Origin: Eggerthella sinensis
Lineage (GTDB): Bacteria; Actinomycetota; Coriobacteriia; Coriobacteriales; Eggerthellaceae
Reading direction: 5' to 3'
NCBI RefSeq assembly: GCF_003339815.1
Contig: NZ_PPTT01000002.1
Span: 1-64,000, forward strand
DNA: 64,000 bases
A program made the position numbers and the translations under genes. The notes beneath the pieces were generated by a model, which saw nothing but the letters and a program-made list of their open reading frames with translations, made no database searches and was not told where the DNA came from. Below, in pieces: positions 28,095-35,052 of the stretch; position 1 is the first letter of the stretch, and the number at the start of each line of letters is the position of its first letter.

Positions 28095-28198
28095 CGTAGG
28101 CCTCCTGTTCCGAAGCTATTACTATAGCACGAGCACCTTGGATGATATACAGACCGAGGTCAACTTTTCACCCTGCTTCCACAGGAGTAGGAAATCGG

Positions 28199-29539
28199 TT
28201 ACCTTCCGCGCGACGTGGGGTTTTCTCCGGAATCCAAGCGGTCGCGCGCAAACGTCTCGCTGCGGTACGCCTCCCACCCGCGATCGCTCGAACGGTAGAA
28301 GCATCCGCGGTCCAGCCCTTCGGGCAGGTAGCGCTGATTCACCCACCCGCTGGGGTAGTTGTGCGGGTACTGGTACGCGCCGTAGTGCTCCGAGCCGGGA
28401 CGATGCCGATCGCGCAGGTGATCGGGCACGTTGCGCGACGGGCCCCTGCGCACCTCGTTGAGCGCCGCGTCGATGCCGGCCTCGGCCGCGTTGCTCTTCG
28501 GCGCGAGCGCGAGGTAGATGGCGGCTTGCGCCAGGTTGATGCGGCATTCGGGGTAGCCGATGACCTCGGCCGACTTGAACGCGGCCTCGGCGATGAGCAG
28601 GGCCTGCGGGTCGGCGTTGCCGATGTCCTCCGATGCGGCGATGAACATGCGGCGCGCGATGAACTTCGGGTCTTCTCCCCCGTCGATCATGCGGGCGAGC
28701 CAGTAGAGGGCGGCATCGGGGTCGCTGCCGCGCATGGACTTGATGAACGCCGAGATGACGTCGTAGTGCATGTCCTTGTTCTTGTCGTAGGGCAGCGCGC
28801 GGTGCGGCGTGGCGGCCCGCACGTTGTCCTCGGTGACCGTCGCGGGCTTCTTCGCCGTGCCGGGCTCAACCATGCCGGCGGCCAGCTCGAGCGTGGTGAG
28901 CGCCGCGCGGCCGTCGCCGCCGGCAAGCAGCACGATGGCGTCGCGCGCTTTGTCGTCCAGCTGGTAGCGGCCCGCGAGGCCCCGTTCGTCGTCGAGGGCG
29001 CGCCCGACGAGGCTGACGATGTCCTCGTCCGACAGGCCGTGCAGCTCGACCACGCGGGAACGGCTGATGAGAGCCGAGTTCACCTCGAAAAACGGGTTCT
29101 CCGTGGTGGCGCCCACCAGCACGACCACGCGATCTTCCACCGCATGGAGCAGCGTGTCCTGCTGACTGCGGTTGAAGCGGTGAATCTCGTCGACGAACAG
29201 GATGGTGCGCAGGCCGAACGCCGACAGGCGCTTCTCGGCCGCGTCGATCTCGCGGCGCAGGTCCGACACGGTGCCGCCGATGGCGGACACCTCCACGAAC
29301 GTGGCCTTCGTCGTTTCGGCGATGACGTGCGCGAGCGAGGTTTTGCCCGTGCCCGCGGGGCCGAACAGGATGACCGAGCTCAGCTGGTCGTGCTCGATGG
29401 CGTTGCGCAGCCACGAGCCGGGGCCCACCGCCTCGGCCTGACCGACCACTTCTTCAAGCGAGCGCGGGCGCATGCGCACCGCAAGGGGCGCGACTTCCGA
29501 CTTCCGCTCGTTTTCCATATCAGTGAATAACGTATCCAT
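28199..29539 (-). CDS. rarA: Replication-associated recombination protein A (RarA/MgsA)
   Basis: 446-residue AAA+ ATPase acting at stalled replication forks. It has MRPRSLEEVVGQAEAVG, Walker A in LFGPAGTGKTSLAHVIA, Walker B FVDEIHRFNRSQQDTLL, sensor GATTENPFFEVNSALISRSR, and the C-terminal family signature RGSDPDAALYWLARMIDGGEDP through RRMFIAASEDIGNADP. Length is normal. A promoter with TTGACA lies about 80-110 bp upstream (29620-29648). The gene is divergent from the 6S RNA gene; in Bacillus the 6S-1 RNA gene also lies near yrvM and the rarA homologue yrvN. Confidence 0.95.
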   Translation of the reverse strand: MDTLFTDMENERKSEVAPLAVRMRPRSLEEVVGQAEAVGPGSWLRNAIEHDQLSSVILFGPAGTGKTSLAHVIAETTKATFVEVSAIGGTVSDLRREIDAAEKRLSAFGLRTILFVDEIHRFNRSQQDTLLHAVEDRVVVLVGATTENPFFEVNSALISRSRVVELHGLSDEDIVSLVGRALDDERGLAGRYQLDDKARDAIVLLAGGDGRAALTTLELAAGMVEPGTAKKPATVTEDNVRAATPHRALPYDKNKDMHYDVISAFIKSMRGSDPDAALYWLARMIDGGEDPKFIARRMFIAASEDIGNADPQALLIAEAAFKSAEVIGYPECRINLAQAAIYLALAPKSNAAEAGIDAALNEVRRGPSRNVPDHLRDRHRPGSEHYGAYQYPHNYPSGWVNQRYLPEGLDRGCFYRSSDRGWEAYRSETFARDRLDSGENPTSRGR

Positions 29540-29619
29540 GAGGGATATCGTACCACGCGAACGCCTGTTTGCCTACCAGGCATCTGAATCGTGAGGCGAA
29601 ACACACAACAGAGCCGTTT

Positions 29620-29648
29620 ATGGAATCGGTTAAACAGCAGGATGTCAA
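29620..29648 (-). promoter_or_regulatory. Promoter of rarA
   Basis: On the minus strand a perfect TTGACA (29643-29648) is followed after 17 bp by TTCCAT (29620-29625), a weaker -10. The predicted leader is about 75 nt. Confidence 0.5.
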
Positions 29649-29685
29649 GACTTTATTTTGACCGCGCTACCCATATACTCAAGGT

Positions 29686-29858
29686 AGGTCCTGCCCTCGT
29701 AGCCATACTTTGCGATGGACCGATGCTGATACATGAGGGAGCTCAAGATAGCGCGTGAAATGGAGATTCGTATCCGTTGATACGAAAGCCAGGAAGCGGG
29801 CTGCGAGCACCCACCTTTTAAGGTGGGTTCATCCTTCTGGCCGGGGGTAGGGCTTTTC
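29686..29858 (+). ncRNA. ssrS: 6S RNA (SsrS), structural prediction
   Basis: About 173 nt. AGGTCCTGCCCTCG (29686-29699) pairs without interruption with CGGGGGTAGGGCTT (29842-29855) over 14 bp including G-U pairs. Inside it, GCCA/TGGC and GATGGACC/GGTTCATC continue the closing stem. An apical hairpin TTCGTATC-cgtt-GATACGAA caps the structure. Between them is an open bubble whose 3' strand can fold as ACCCACCTT/AAGGTGGGT. A long interrupted duplex with a central bubble and a 3'-side hairpin is the 6S architecture mimicking open promoter DNA for the housekeeping RNA polymerase. TATACT (29674-29679) lies 6 bp upstream, and TTTTCTTT follows the 3' end. The location beside rarA is also seen in Bacillus. 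The minus strand would fold similarly, but promoter and tail favour plus. Confidence 0.75.
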
Positions 29859-29884
29859 TTTGTCGAGCGCGCGAAGAGGTGCGT

Positions 29885-30250
29885 ATGAAAATCCGCGAAG
29901 CGTACACCTGCCCGCTCGAACTCACCCACGACATGATCAAGGGCAAATGGAAGCCCATCATCCTGTGGCGCTTGCGTCTGGGCGGCACATCGCTTTCCAA
30001 ACTTGAGAACGACATCGAGGGCATTTCGCAGAAGATGCTGTTGGAGCAGCTCAAGGAGCTCATCGAGTTCGGACTGGTGGACAAGCGCGCCTACGAGGGC
30101 TACCCTCTTCGCGTGGAATACTCGCTCGCCGCATCGCGCGGCGTGCGCATGCTGGAAGCGCTCAAGATCATGCAGGACGTGGGCATCGACTTCATGATGG
30201 AGAACGGCATGGAAGACGTGCTGCGCGCAAAGGGCGTCATCGAGGCGTAA
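29885..30250 (+). CDS. HxlR-family winged-helix regulator
   Basis: 121 residues. The HxlR core is clear: YTCPLELTHDMIKGKWKPII (family pattern CPxxxxxxxIgGKW), then LSKLENDIEGISQKMLLEQL with the recognition helix, LVDKRAYEGYPLRVEYSLAA as the wing, and a C-terminal dimerisation helix. HxlR proteins often respond to aldehydes, redox or electrophile stress. The ATG at 29885 is 5 nt after AGAGG. It starts only about 27 nt after the 6S RNA end, so it may be transcribed by read-through from that promoter. A PEBP-like and a VOC gene follow. Confidence 0.9.
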   Translation: MKIREAYTCPLELTHDMIKGKWKPIILWRLRLGGTSLSKLENDIEGISQKMLLEQLKELIEFGLVDKRAYEGYPLRVEYSLAASRGVRMLEALKIMQDVGIDFMMENGMEDVLRAKGVIEA

Positions 30251-30255
30251 CGCCC

Positions 30256-30300
30256 GGTGCCGTACCCACGAAAAAGTGGGTAATGGGCGGGTGCGGCACC
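30256..30300 (+). promoter_or_regulatory. Bulged hairpin between the HxlR and PEBP-like genes
   Basis: GGTGCCG plus TACCCAC (30256-30269) pair with GTGGGTA (30276-30282) and CGGCACC (30294-30300) around a GAAAAA loop, leaving an 11-nt bulge on the 3' side. It starts 6 bp after the HxlR stop. There is no T-tract, so it is more like an operator dyad or RNA processing/attenuation element than a terminator. Confidence 0.45.
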
Positions 30301-30339
30301 GTCGGCTACCATGGGCCCATCCGAAGAAAGGACGGCCCC

Positions 30340-30852
30340 ATGCACATCACCAGCAACGGCATCATCGACGGCCACTTCGCCGACCGTTACGGCAAGCGCG
30401 GCGCGCAGTTCAACGAACACGGCATGCCCACGTTCTCCATCCCCTTCTCCATCCACGACGCGCCCGAAGGCGCCGCGACGTTCGCCATCGTGCTCGAAGA
30501 CAAAGACGCCTACCCCGTGAGCGGCGGCTTCGTATGGATACACTGGATTGCCGCGAACATCGAGCGCACCGACATCGGCGAAAACGAGAGCGTGCTCGCG
30601 CGCGACTTCGTGCAGGGTGCGAACAGTTGGACCAGCATGCAGGGCGGCCAGCAAAGCATCGAGCTTTCCAGCTGCTACGGCGGCATGTGCCCACCTGACG
30701 CGCCGCACCTCTACGAGCTCACGGCGTACGCGCTCGACACGCGCCTCGACCTTGAGAACGGGTTCATGCTGAACGAGCTGTTCCATCAGATGGACGGCCA
30801 CGTGCTGGCGCACGCCACGCTCAAAGCGCTCTACGACGCCGAAAAGGAATAA
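30340..30852 (+). CDS. YbhB/YbcL (PEBP, Raf-kinase-inhibitor-like) protein
   Basis: 170-residue phosphatidylethanolamine-binding-protein fold. Family marks: FSIPFSIHDAPEGAATFAIVLEDKDA (the D-D-x-D pocket region), FVWIHWIAANI (typical xxHWxxxxIP), and the CYGGMCPPDAPHLYELTAYALD stretch (usual YGGPcPPxg-HrYxF). The His and Asp of the anion pocket are present. The bacterial function is unclear. The ATG at 30340 follows GAAAGGA. The VOC gene starts 4 bp after its stop, indicating one transcript. Confidence 0.9.
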   Translation: MHITSNGIIDGHFADRYGKRGAQFNEHGMPTFSIPFSIHDAPEGAATFAIVLEDKDAYPVSGGFVWIHWIAANIERTDIGENESVLARDFVQGANSWTSMQGGQQSIELSSCYGGMCPPDAPHLYELTAYALDTRLDLENGFMLNELFHQMDGHVLAHATLKALYDAEKE

Positions 30853-30856
30853 CACC

Positions 30857-31234
30857 ATGTACGCCATCGCCAAACTTGACCACCTCGTCATCACCACGGC
30901 GAATATCGGGGCCTGCACGGCGTTTTACCGGGCGCTCGGCTTCGAGGCGCGCAACGCCGGCGAGCGATGGGAGCTCTTCGCCGGCGACTTCAAGGTGAAC
31001 GTGCATCTCCTGGGTCATGAGCTGGAGCCGAAAGCGCGCGCCGTGCAACCGGGCAGCGCCGACGTGTGCTTCGAGATTCAAGGGAGCATCGAGGACTGCC
31101 GCGACGAGCTCGAATCGCGCGGATTGACCATCGAACTGGGCATCGTCGAACGTCATGGCGTGCGCGGCGCCATGCGGTCGGTGTACCTGCGCGACCCCGA
31201 CGGGAATCTGGTTGAGCTTTGCAGCTATGAGTAG
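30857..31234 (+). CDS. VOC (glyoxalase/bleomycin-resistance fold) family protein
   Basis: 125 residues. YAIAKLDHLVITTANIGACTAFYRALGF is the first beta-alpha-beta-beta-beta module with the metal-ligand His. RSVYLRDPDGNLVELCSYE is the second, with the C-terminal Glu ligand. Members are metal-dependent lyases, dioxygenases or resistance binders; the substrate is unknown. Similar proteins are often annotated as VOC family virulence protein. It lies immediately after the PEBP-like gene and is followed by a bidirectional terminator. Confidence 0.9.
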   Translation: MYAIAKLDHLVITTANIGACTAFYRALGFEARNAGERWELFAGDFKVNVHLLGHELEPKARAVQPGSADVCFEIQGSIEDCRDELESRGLTIELGIVERHGVRGAMRSVYLRDPDGNLVELCSYE

Positions 31235-31242
31235 CTTTCACC

Positions 31243-31274
31243 CCCCCCCCTGCGACCGATGGCGCAGGGGGGGG
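31243..31274. terminator. Bidirectional hairpin terminator with homopolymer C/G stem
   Basis: CCCCCCCCTGCG (31243-31254) pairs with CGCAGGGGGGGG (31263-31274) across an 8-nt loop, between the convergent VOC and cytochrome genes. The plus strand has TCGTTTC after it. The 10-C run at 31241-31250 is prone to slippage but is non-coding. Confidence 0.65.
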
Positions 31275-31283
31275 TCGTTTCGC

Positions 31284-31910
31284 TCAGGTGTGACACGTAT
31301 GGCATTCGTAGACGCTGGCATGGTGGCACGAGAGGCAGGCGGCTTGCGATGCCTGCTCAACCGCCGCGGCGTCGGCGGTGCCTTCGCCGTGCATCGCGTG
31401 GCACGACGCGCAGGTCACGCCTTCGTCGTGGTCCTTGTGCGCGGGAAGGTCGTGCGGGTTCGCCACCGTGCCCTTGGTGTCGGTGAGCACGGTGCTCTCC
31501 GCGGTCGCATCCACGAGCGCAGCTTGGTCGTGGCACCCCGATGCCAGGCAGGAGGACCGTGCCACGTCCGTCTTCTTCAACTTGGTGGCGGGTGTTCCCG
31601 ACGTGTACGTCGCATGCGCCGCGGTCAGGCCCGCTTCGTCGTCGTGGCACGTGAGACACGCCTCGTCGGCATGCGCGGCGTGCAGGCTCGTCGCGTCGGT
31701 GCGCGCGGCGGCCTCCGCTTCGTGGCAGCTCTCGCACGCCGCATCGGCGCTCCAGGCCACCTCGACCGCGGAAGCGCCGGCATCCGCCGATCCCGCATCG
31801 CCCGCCGCACCCGGCTCGGCGCCTTGCTGCGGCGCACAGCCCGCCGCACCGGCCAGCACGAGGGCGAGCGCCGCCCCGACGGCGGCCCGCCGCCTCGATC
31901 GCGCCGTCAC
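31284..31910 (-). CDS. Multiheme c-type cytochrome lipoprotein
   Basis: 208 residues. A short basic N-terminus and a hydrophobic helix lead to a lipobox-like AGAAGC with Cys25, then an Ala/Gly-rich linker. Six heme-attachment motifs follow: CESCH (59), CLTCH (85), CLASGCH (121, a CX4CH form), CASCH (167), CLSCH (192) and CHTCH (203), with extra His residues as likely axial ligands. The small fold and spacing resemble the tetraheme domain of flavocytochrome c3 reductases. It probably passes quinol-derived electrons to the flavoprotein encoded just upstream. The GTG at 31910 starts 2 bp after that gene's stop. Confidence 0.88.
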   Translation of the reverse strand: MTARSRRRAAVGAALALVLAGAAGCAPQQGAEPGAAGDAGSADAGASAVEVAWSADAACESCHEAEAAARTDATSLHAAHADEACLTCHDDEAGLTAAHATYTSGTPATKLKKTDVARSSCLASGCHDQAALVDATAESTVLTDTKGTVANPHDLPAHKDHDEGVTCASCHAMHGEGTADAAAVEQASQAACLSCHHASVYECHTCHT

Positions 31911-31912
31911 GC

Positions 31913-33607
31913 TTACGCCTCGAGCGGCGTTTCCGCCGCCGCGTTGCGACCGGCAATGCGCCCGAAGTTGAAGCATTCGGCCAGGTTGGCGCCGAATATG
32001 CAGTACACCTGCGCGGCCGTGTGCCCAAGCGTGCCCGCCTCGTACAGGCGCGGAATCACCTCGCCGTGCGTGTCGAGGATCTGGGCGTTTCCGTTCTTCA
32101 CCGGGCCGCCTTTCGTGGTGTTCATGCAGGGCATGAGGCGCAGCGCGTAGTACGGCGGCGTGTCGAGCGGCACGAGGTTCGGCGCGTCGTTCACCGTGGC
32201 GGGGCGATCGAACAGCGTGTCGACGCCGGCGGCGCAGTCCGCGTTGTACGCGTCGATGGTGGCCTGCAGATCGGCCGGGTCCATATGGTAGCCCTCGTCC
32301 GCGCTGTTCGCGTTCATGCGCTTCACGAGCTCCTCGACGGTGTCGCCCTTGAGAATCCATCCCTTCTCAAGCTCCTGCTTGTTGTCTTCGCTCCAGGGCT
32401 CCACCCCGCCCAGCTCCTTGTCGATCAAGCCGCAGCCGGCAGTTTGGTTGTTGTCGTACAGCGGGGCCGCCTCGAACTGCTTCTGGTCGATGAGCAGATA
32501 GAACGGGATGTCGCGATACGAGGAGTCGTACCCGAGCGGCAGCTTGCCCGGAATGTCGTCGAACAGCGCGAAGCGGTTGACGCTGCGGTGCGCGAGCGGC
32601 GTGCCGATGTTCGACGGATTTTCGCACATGAAGCGCTTGCCGTTACGGTTGACCCACATGAAACTGCCGGTTGCGCACGTGGCGCCGTTCAGGCCGAAGC
32701 GGCCCGTGACGTCGCCCGGGGCGGTGAACGTCACCCCGTAGGCGTCGAGCATGTTCATGTGCCACAGGTCGGCCCCTATTTCCTGGCCCATCTTCACGCC
32801 GTCGCCGGTGTTGAACATCCAGCCTTCGCGCGCGAGCGGAGAGGGCACCAGGTAGTTGCCGATCATCTCGTCGTTGCACTCGAACCCGCCGGTGCACATG
32901 ATGACCGCCTTCTTCGCATGCACCGCCATCTCCGAGCCGTCGGCATGCCGGGCGCGGACGCCGATGACCTCGCGGGTGGACGGGTCCTGCACCAGCTGAT
33001 ACGCCCGTGCGTCGAACAGGATTTCGATGCCGTTGTCGGCCATGTACTGCGTGGCCCAGTCGAACACGGCCGTGCCGCTGTTCGTACCGTCGGCGTTGGT
33101 GAACCCCACCGCGCCGAACGCGTCGGACCCGGGCCAGTTCTTGTAGTCGGAGCCCAGCACGCTGCTCACATCGGTGTAGGCGATGCCGTGATCGTCGAGC
33201 CAGTCGGTGAGCGTGGCCCCCTCCTGCACGTACGTCTCGAACACTTCCTGGGGAGTCAGCCCCTTCACCTGCGTGCGCAGGTACTCGAGCGCACCCTTCG
33301 GGTCGAGCACGATGGAGGAGTACCCGGTGGAGATGCGCGTGGTGCCGCCGCCTTCCTTCGGCGCCTTTTCCAGGATGAGCACCTCGGCGCCCTCCTCGTG
33401 CGCTGCCGCTGCCGCCACGGCACCGGCGCCGCCGAATCCCAGCACGAGCACCTCGGTCTCGCGATCCCACTTCACGTCCGCCGCACCCTGCGCGCCCGAG
33501 CCCGCCGTTGCGCACCCTGCAACGCCGGCCACGGCCACCGCCGTCGCTGCAACGCCGGCGCCCCTCAAGAAGTCCCTGCGTGAAAAGCCTTCGTTCGCGT
33601 GCGCCAT
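31913..33607 (-). CDS. Tat-exported FAD-dependent reductase paired with the cytochrome
   Basis: 564 residues. A twin-arginine signal (SRRDFLRGA) with a hydrophobic stretch and a GVAGCA lipobox-like site predict export and lipidation. The FAD Rossmann motif is VLVLGFGGAGAVAAAAAHEE with VLILEKAPKEGGGTTRIS. GSFMWVNRNGKRFMCE and the C-terminal ARLYEAG-type segment place it in the fumarate reductase/KstD-like flavoprotein superfamily. The usual HGxNRLGGN loop is replaced by HTAAQVYCIFGANLAEC, so fumarate is not the expected substrate. The ATG at 33607 follows GGAGGAG; longer starts have no support. It is in an operon with the cytochrome, under the upstream MarR-type regulator. Confidence 0.9.
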   Translation of the reverse strand: MAHANEGFSRRDFLRGAGVAATAVAVAGVAGCATAGSGAQGAADVKWDRETEVLVLGFGGAGAVAAAAAHEEGAEVLILEKAPKEGGGTTRISTGYSSIVLDPKGALEYLRTQVKGLTPQEVFETYVQEGATLTDWLDDHGIAYTDVSSVLGSDYKNWPGSDAFGAVGFTNADGTNSGTAVFDWATQYMADNGIEILFDARAYQLVQDPSTREVIGVRARHADGSEMAVHAKKAVIMCTGGFECNDEMIGNYLVPSPLAREGWMFNTGDGVKMGQEIGADLWHMNMLDAYGVTFTAPGDVTGRFGLNGATCATGSFMWVNRNGKRFMCENPSNIGTPLAHRSVNRFALFDDIPGKLPLGYDSSYRDIPFYLLIDQKQFEAAPLYDNNQTAGCGLIDKELGGVEPWSEDNKQELEKGWILKGDTVEELVKRMNANSADEGYHMDPADLQATIDAYNADCAAGVDTLFDRPATVNDAPNLVPLDTPPYYALRLMPCMNTTKGGPVKNGNAQILDTHGEVIPRLYEAGTLGHTAAQVYCIFGANLAECFNFGRIAGRNAAAETPLEA

Positions 33608-33697
33608 ACCGCTCCTCCGTTCGTCTGCAGGCGGGGCCGCGCGCGTTGCCGCACGCGGCCGCCTTCCCCTTTTCGGGAACGATCGTCCCCGCATGCG

Positions 33698-33727
33698 ATT
33701 CTAAGGAACGTACTCACACGGTTACAA
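33698..33727 (-). promoter_or_regulatory. Promoter of the FAD reductase-cytochrome operon
   Basis: On the minus strand TTGTAA (33722-33727) and TAGAAT (33698-33703) are 18 bp apart, about 90 bp upstream of the reductase ATG. The -10 is identical to that of the first reductase promoter at 12727. Confidence 0.55.
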
Positions 33728-33738
33728 GCAAAGACGCA

Positions 33739-33753
33739 TGATGGGGCCCATCA
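33739..33753. promoter_or_regulatory. Perfect palindrome, candidate MarR operator
   Basis: TGATGGG-G-CCCATCA is a perfect 7+1+7 dyad ending 11 bp upstream of the reductase -35 box, in the gap after the MarR-type gene. The size and symmetry suit a MarR winged-helix dimer. The upstream position would allow activation. Confidence 0.5.
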
Positions 33754-33822
33754 CGGATAGCGGGGTGCGCGCTTCGCCCCTCCCCCTCACGAGCAGGCGC
33801 GATGCTTGCAGCGAGCGCAGCG

Positions 33823-34695
33823 TTATTCGATATACGACGCGTACATGCGCATGTGCAACTCGTTCGCCTTGGCCTTGTCGGCGGGTCGCGCGTCGGAAAA
33901 CAGCTCGGCCGTGGCGCGTTCCAGCTGCGCGGTGGCAAGCACCGCCACGACGGAGCCCTTGTCGGTGAGCGACACCACGTGCGTGCGTCGGTCGGCTCCG
34001 CGCCCTACGTCGACGTACCCCCGCTTCTCCAGGCGGGCCACCACCGGCGAGATGCTGCTGCGGTCGAGCCTGAGCTCGCTCGCGATGAGCGCGCAGGGCA
34101 GCGCGGACAGCCGGTGCTCGAGCAAGGCCAGGCAGCGGTACTCGGTGAACGTGAGGCCGGCGAAGCACGCGATGCGAGTTTCCCACCGGCGCAGGAAGCC
34201 GGCGATGCACATGAGGTACGACGGCGTGATCACCTGATGGCAGTGATGGTTGATCTCCACGGCGTCGATGCCGAGGTTGCGCATGACGCAGGGAAACGCG
34301 TGCATCGTCTGGTCGATGTCCGCATCGGTATGCGAGCGCCACACGGTGTTCGTCAGGTAGGCGTGCACGTCGCGGAAGCCCCGGTCGACCGCCGCAGCTC
34401 CGGCGTCCGTTTCCGAAAGCTGCATGATGCGGCGATCATCGGGGCTGCGCCGCTTTTCCAGCAAGCCTCGGTGCACCGCCCCGTTCGCCGCAACCACCAC
34501 CGTGTTGTCGTTCGCCAGCGTCCCGCGCGGGAAATCGGCCAGCGTCATGCGTCCCTCGTGCGAGCGCACAGACGCCATCAGGCAGAACATGAGGTACGTC
34601 ACGCCGAGCGAACGCTTGAGCAGCATGCCCAATTCGCGATGGAGGCCGTCCACGACGGCCGCCCATTGAAAGGTGAACAACACTTCGTCGTTCAT
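33823..34695 (-). CDS. Tandem-domain MarR-family regulator (two winged helices in one chain)
   Basis: 290 residues with two MarR-like units. Unit 1 (about 10-140) reads GVTYLMFCLMASVRSHEGRM, then LEKRRSPDDRRIMQLSETDAG. Unit 2 (about 150-285) reads GLTFTEYRCLALLEHRLSAL, then LRLDRSSISPVVARLEKRGY and GADRRTHVVSLTDKG. The wing signature D-(D)-R-R is present in both. Normal MarR proteins are about 150 residues and dimerise; this looks like a fused dimer. The ATG at 34695 is chosen to begin just before the first domain. It lies upstream of and co-oriented with the FAD reductase-cytochrome operon. Confidence 0.85.
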   Translation of the reverse strand: MNDEVLFTFQWAAVVDGLHRELGMLLKRSLGVTYLMFCLMASVRSHEGRMTLADFPRGTLANDNTVVVAANGAVHRGLLEKRRSPDDRRIMQLSETDAGAAAVDRGFRDVHAYLTNTVWRSHTDADIDQTMHAFPCVMRNLGIDAVEINHHCHQVITPSYLMCIAGFLRRWETRIACFAGLTFTEYRCLALLEHRLSALPCALIASELRLDRSSISPVVARLEKRGYVDVGRGADRRTHVVSLTDKGSVVAVLATAQLERATAELFSDARPADKAKANELHMRMYASYIE

Positions 34696-34728
34696 GGATA
34701 CACCACCTCGGCCATCCTCGGGAGAACG

Positions 34729-34746
34729 CCGGGCAAACATGCCCGG
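34729..34746. repeat. Inverted repeat upstream of the MarR-type gene
   Basis: CCGGGCA and TGCCCGG flank AACA in the 104-bp gap between the divergent MarR-type and XRE genes. It may be an autoregulatory dyad or a hairpin in the marR leader; there is no T-tract on either side. Confidence 0.4.
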
Positions 34747-34799
34747 TATTGAGTTCTATAGGACACACTAGGGTGCATAGTACCAGATAATCTTTACCC

Positions 34800-35015
34800 A
34801 TGTCACAGAACACCCGAAAAGCCATCGGCAACCGGATTCGAGAACTGCGGACGAGCCAGGGGCTTTCGCAGCAGAAGCTTGCGCTCATGGTGAACGTCGA
34901 GCGTTCCTACCTGGCGAAATTGGAGTCGGGAGCGCGCAATCCCACGATTGATTGCCTGGAGAAAATATCCTCCGGCCTGGGACTTTCGCTGGGAGAATTC
35001 TTCGAGGGCCTGTAG
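34800..35015 (+). CDS. Small XRE-family helix-turn-helix protein
   Basis: 71 residues, essentially one HTH_3 domain: IGNRIRELRTSQGLSQQKLA, then NVERSYLAKLESGARNPTID with CLEKISSGLGLSLGEFF. It is likely a DNA-binding regulator acting as a dimer. It is divergent from the MarR-type gene and convergent with the PhoR-like kinase gene. No Shine-Dalgarno sequence precedes the ATG. GATAAT at 34786-34791 lies 8 bp upstream, so transcription could begin at or next to the A of the start codon (leaderless). Confidence 0.88.
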   Translation: MSQNTRKAIGNRIRELRTSQGLSQQKLALMVNVERSYLAKLESGARNPTIDCLEKISSGLGLSLGEFFEGL

Positions 35016-35052
35016 GCCCCCGAAGCGCGAAACGATTGCGTTGGCCCGGTTG

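Noticed and set aside
29645-29929. Possible 94-residue minus-strand protein over the 6S region
   Set aside because: No ribosome site, no family resemblance; the same DNA forms the long 6S-like RNA duplex, which explains its structure better.
30256-30300. Hairpin considered as a terminator of the HxlR gene
   Set aside because: No T-tract follows and an 11-nt bulge interrupts the stem; kept only as an unassigned regulatory structure.
31241-31250. Run of ten C as a phase-variation tract
   Set aside because: It lies in the terminator stem after the VOC stop codon, outside any coding or promoter element, so slippage would not switch a gene.
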